Source of the DNA: Escherichia sp. E4742
GTDB lineage: Bacteria > Pseudomonadota > Gammaproteobacteria > Enterobacterales > Enterobacteriaceae
Assembly (NCBI RefSeq): GCF_005843885.1
Contig: NZ_CP040443.1
Span: 806,001 to 870,000 of the forward strand
Direction of reading: 5' to 3'
Length of the DNA stretch: 64,000 nucleotides
Shown here: positions 61,192 to 64,000 of the stretch, in pieces
Layout of the letters: each line of letters opens with the position of its first letter
How positions within the stretch are numbered: position 1 is the stretch's first letter
Translations under genes and position numbers: made by a program
Notes under the pieces: model-generated
The model's input: only the letters and a program-made list of their open reading frames with translations
What the model was told of the DNA's origin: nothing
Database searches by the model: none

Positions 61192-61953
61192 TTAACGCGC
61201 CAGCCAGCCGCCATCTACGGCGATGGTATAACCATTCACATAGTCTGAAGCACTGGAGGCAAGGAACACCACTGGCCCCATTAGATCGCTCGGCAATCCC
61301 CAACGCCCTGCCGGGATGCGGTCAAGAATTTCCGCACTACGCTTTTCATCAGCCCGCAGTTGTTGGGTATTGTTGGTCGCCATGTAGCCCGGAGCAATCG
61401 CATTAACGTTGATGTTATGTTTTGCCCATTCGTTCGCCATCAGGCGGGTCACGCCCATCACGCCGCTTTTTGATGCGGTATACGAAGGTACGCGGATCCC
61501 GCCCTGAAATGAGAGCATCGAAGCGATATTGATAATCTTGCCGCCGTTGCCCTGTGCAATGAAGTGTTTCGCCGCCGCCTGGGACATGAAAAATACACTT
61601 TTGATGTTCAGGTTCATCACATCGTCCCAGTCTTTTTCACTGAAATCGAGTGCATCTTCACGGCGAATCAATCCGGCGTTATTGACCAGGATATCAATAT
61701 GGCCGAACTCTGCTACCGCACGATCCAGCAGTGCAGGAATGCCATCAATCTGACGTAGATCGGCGGTCAGGCTTAAAAAGCGACGCCCCAGCGCCGTGAC
61801 CTGTTCAATGGTTTCGGTCGGTTCAACGATATTAATACCGACGATATCACAGCCCGCTTGCGCTAGTCCCAGCGCCATCCCCTGCCCCAGTCCAGTATCA
61901 CAACCAGTGACTACCGCGACTTTACCATCAAGAGAAAATTCTTTTAAAATCAT
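61192..61953 (-). CDS. kduD: 2-dehydro-3-deoxy-D-gluconate 5-dehydrogenase
   Basis: 253-residue short-chain dehydrogenase. NAD loop VVTGCDTGLGQGMALG, NNAGLIRREDALDF and catalytic Ser/Tyr/Lys with YTASKSGVMG. It reduces/oxidises between 2,5-diketo-3-deoxygluconate and KDG in hexuronate (pectin-type) degradation. It follows kduI by 28 bp. Confidence 0.96.
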   Translation of the reverse strand: MILKEFSLDGKVAVVTGCDTGLGQGMALGLAQAGCDIVGINIVEPTETIEQVTALGRRFLSLTADLRQIDGIPALLDRAVAEFGHIDILVNNAGLIRREDALDFSEKDWDDVMNLNIKSVFFMSQAAAKHFIAQGNGGKIINIASMLSFQGGIRVPSYTASKSGVMGVTRLMANEWAKHNINVNAIAPGYMATNNTQQLRADEKRSAEILDRIPAGRWGLPSDLMGPVVFLASSASDYVNGYTIAVDGGWLAR

Positions 61954-61981
61954 GACAATACCTTATTCATTTTGCCCGCAA

Positions 61982-62818
61982 CTAGCGCAGGTCTTTAACG
62001 GCAACGTGGTCCATATCATCGAAGACCTGGTTTTCACCGACCATGCCCCAGATAAAGGTATAAGCTTTGGTCCCTACGCCGGAGTGGATAGACCAACTCG
62101 GGGAAATGACTGCCTGCTCGTTATGCATCACAATGTGACGCGTTTCTTGCGGTTGCCCCATCATGTGGAAAACGCAGGCGTCATCATCCATGTTGAAATA
62201 GAAGTAAACTTCCATCCGACGCTCGTGGGTGTGGCATGGCATGGTATTCCACAGGTTTCCCGGAGCCAGCTCCGTTAGCCCCATGCTCAACTGGCAGGTT
62301 TCCAGCACATCTGGCACAAAATATTTGTTAATTGTGCGACGATTACTGGTGATGTTATCGCCCAGCGTAACCGGAGCGACTTCAGCCGGGGTCACTTTTT
62401 TAGTGGGATACGTCGTATGAGCAGGTGCGCAGTTGTAATAAAACTTCGCCGGAGTGGCACTATCAATGCTGGCAAAGACCACTTCTTTTGCACCTTTACC
62501 AACATAGAGAGCGTCGCGGTGACCGATTTCGTAGCATTGACCATCGACGGTAATCGTACCAGCGCCGCCAATATTAATAACGCCCAGCTCGCGACGTTCC
62601 AGGAAGTAGCTCACGCCCAGTTGTTTTCCAACTTCCCCACCAACGGAAACCGTTTTTGCTACCGGCATAATGCCGCCAACAATAATGCGGTCAATGTGGC
62701 TGTAAACCATCGTGTACTCATCCGCGACGAATACCTTTTCAACCAAAAATTCATTGCGCAGCCCCTGGGTATCCAGCGTTTTTGCATGCGCACTGTGGAT
62801 GCTCTGTCTTACGTCCAC
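61982..62818 (-). CDS. kduI: 4-deoxy-L-threo-5-hexosulose-uronate ketol-isomerase
   Basis: 278-residue cupin isomerase. The zinc-binding cluster CHTHERRMEVY (His-X-His-X4-Glu) is near residue 196, with the last His in TRHIVMHNEQAV. It converts 4-deoxy-5-ketouronate to 2,5-diketo-3-deoxygluconate for KduD. Two KdgR boxes lie upstream. Confidence 0.96.
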   Translation of the reverse strand: MDVRQSIHSAHAKTLDTQGLRNEFLVEKVFVADEYTMVYSHIDRIIVGGIMPVAKTVSVGGEVGKQLGVSYFLERRELGVINIGGAGTITVDGQCYEIGHRDALYVGKGAKEVVFASIDSATPAKFYYNCAPAHTTYPTKKVTPAEVAPVTLGDNITSNRRTINKYFVPDVLETCQLSMGLTELAPGNLWNTMPCHTHERRMEVYFYFNMDDDACVFHMMGQPQETRHIVMHNEQAVISPSWSIHSGVGTKAYTFIWGMVGENQVFDDMDHVAVKDLR

Positions 62819-62856
62819 ATCAACCTCCGATAATCATTGAACTGTAAAATCACAAC

Positions 62857-62879
62857 GATTGTGAAACATCGTTTCGTTT
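62857..62879. promoter_or_regulatory. KdgR-like box 1 upstream of kduI
   Basis: TTGTGAAACATCGTTTCGTTT matches the KdgR consensus (AATRAAAYRNYRTTTYATT type) with a central ACATCGT. About 40 bp upstream of the kduI start. Confidence 0.6.
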
Positions 62880-62926
62880 TATTCTTTAAAGGATGATATG
62901 CCTGCACAGTGTGCTTTTCAATCAAA

Positions 62927-62945
62927 AATAAAACATTGTTTCATT
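62927..62945. promoter_or_regulatory. KdgR-like box 2 upstream of kduI
   Basis: AATAAAACATTGTTTCATT is a near-perfect palindrome and an excellent fit to the KdgR consensus. The 68-bp spacing from box 1 suggests two repressor dimers. Confidence 0.7.
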
Positions 62946-63096
62946 TTTTGATTAGAGATTGAGAAAAGTGTCGCGTCGATCACGAATAGGTCAGGTGAAG
63001 GAAAAATTCAGAGTCTATAGGGTATGTGCGCAGACGTGCCAACCATCATCATGAAATGGCTTGATGGCGGCAGATGTTTAACGAATAGAAAGGAAT

Positions 63097-64000
63097 TTAG
63101 ATCGGGTCGTCACGTTCAATAGTTAACGCCACGCCCTGACCACCGCCAATACAAAGTGTAGCCAGCCCTTTACGCGCATTGCGTTTTACCATTTCATGGA
63201 CCAAAGAAACCAGAATACGGCAACCGGATGCGCCAATCGGGTGACCCAACGCAATTGCGCCACCGTTAACATTGACCCGACGTTCATCCCATTCGAGCAT
63301 TTTGCCAACGGAAAGCGCCTGCGCGGCAAACGCTTCATTAGCCTCAATAAGATCGACATCAGAAAGCTGCCAGCCCACACGCTCAAGGCAACGGCGAGTC
63401 GCATATACCGGAGCAATACCCATCAGCGCAGGATCAACACCAACACTGGCAAAGGCGCGAATACGTGCCAGCACGGGTAAATTCAATTCTCGCGCTTTGG
63501 CTTCGCTCATCATCATTACTGCAGCAGCACCATCATTAATAGATGAAGCATTACCCGCAGTAACAGAACCGTGGCGATCAAATGACGGATTTAAGCTAGC
63601 CAGCCCTTCTGCACTGGCATCCGTACGCGGCTGCTCATCGGTATCAACAATCAATAGTTGCCCATTGTTTTGCGTTCTTACCGGGACAATCTCATCGTTG
63701 AATCGTCCAGCGTCAATGGCCGCCCGCGCTTTTTGTTGTGAACTAAGTGCATAGGCATCTTGTAATTGACGGCTGATACCATATTCACGCGCCAGATTTT
63801 CGGCAGTGACACCAATATGGTAATCATTGAATGCATCCCATAAGCCATCATGCACCAGACTATCAACCAGTTGGCTATCACCAAGCTGTGCTCCGGTACG
63901 GCTATCAGTCAGGACATGTGGTGCGCGACTCATGTTTTCCTGACCACCGGCGATGACAATATCAGCCTCGCCACACTGGATCGCTTGTGTGGCAAGGTGC
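63097..64000 (-). CDS. yqeF: Acetyl-CoA acetyltransferase (thiolase) YqeF, C-terminal part
   Basis: The gene enters from the right edge; about 300 C-terminal codons are present, the first readable being HLATQAIQCGEADIV. The acylated cysteine lies outside the window. Inside are the other catalytic motifs: NEAFAAQ, GGAIALGHPIGASG (His) and TLCIGGGQGVA (Cys). It is a thiolase II family protein; its pathway in E. coli is not established. Confidence 0.95.
   Translation of the reverse strand, partial: HLATQAIQCGEADIVIAGGQENMSRAPHVLTDSRTGAQLGDSQLVDSLVHDGLWDAFNDYHIGVTAENLAREYGISRQLQDAYALSSQQKARAAIDAGRFNDEIVPVRTQNNGQLLIVDTDEQPRTDASAEGLASLNPSFDRHGSVTAGNASSINDGAAAVMMMSEAKARELNLPVLARIRAFASVGVDPALMGIAPVYATRRCLERVGWQLSDVDLIEANEAFAAQALSVGKMLEWDERRVNVNGGAIALGHPIGASGCRILVSLVHEMVKRNARKGLATLCIGGGQGVALTIERDDPI

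Overview
The window is chromosomal DNA of an Escherichia coli-like enterobacterium. Most proteins match, as far as I remember them, the E. coli K-12 products, and the gene order follows the K-12 block fucO-fucA ... fucI-K-U, rlmM-ygdD-gcvA/gcvB-ygdI-csdA-csdE-tcdA-mltA-metZWV-amiC-argA-recD-recB-ptrA-recC-ppdCygdBppdBA-thyA-lgt-ptsP-rppH-ygdT-mutH-ygdQ-ygdR-tas-lplT-aas-omrA/B-galR-lysA-lysR-ygeA-araE-kduD-kduI-yqeF. No searches were run; all names come from reading the sequence.

The window departs from that backbone in three places. (1) In the fucose locus (1-11.5 kb) the MFS permease gene fucP and the DeoR-type regulator gene fucR are both missing. In their place, between fucA and fucI, sits a minus-strand module: ribose-type ABC importer (ATPase, permease, periplasmic protein), FGGY pentulose kinase and LacI-family regulator. 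The 465-bp divergent region between the ATPase gene and fucI carries two identical perfect 16-bp palindromes, 239 bp apart, plus a good CRP-like site. This looks like a replaced uptake and control system around the retained FucI/FucK/FucU/FucA/FucO enzymes. (2) Between the initiator tRNA cluster metZWV and amiC (19.1-24.5 kb) is an AT-rich five-gene island on the minus strand: BglG/LicT-type antiterminator with its own RAT/terminator leader, glucose-family PTS EIICB, MalY-like PLP lyase, SIS-domain protein without CBS domains, and a 2-hydroxyacid dehydrogenase. The substrate is unknown. (3) Between tas and lplT (49.7-51.3 kb) is an exported DUF4139/MuiA-family protein, which K-12 does not have there.

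The rest is core genome. It includes the RecBCD machinery with protease III and minor prepilin-like genes, thymidylate synthase and Lgt, PtsP and RppH, mismatch-repair MutH, membrane-lipid repair LplT/Aas, the GalR, LysR and GcvA regulators, arabinose and hexuronate uptake/degradation (AraE, KduD, KduI), and the small RNAs GcvB, OmrA and OmrB. Regulatory sites legible by eye include ARG boxes at argA, an AraC site at araE, KdgR boxes at kduI, a GalR-like site at galR, and DnaA boxes between rppH and mutH. The left end cuts fucO and the right end cuts yqeF.
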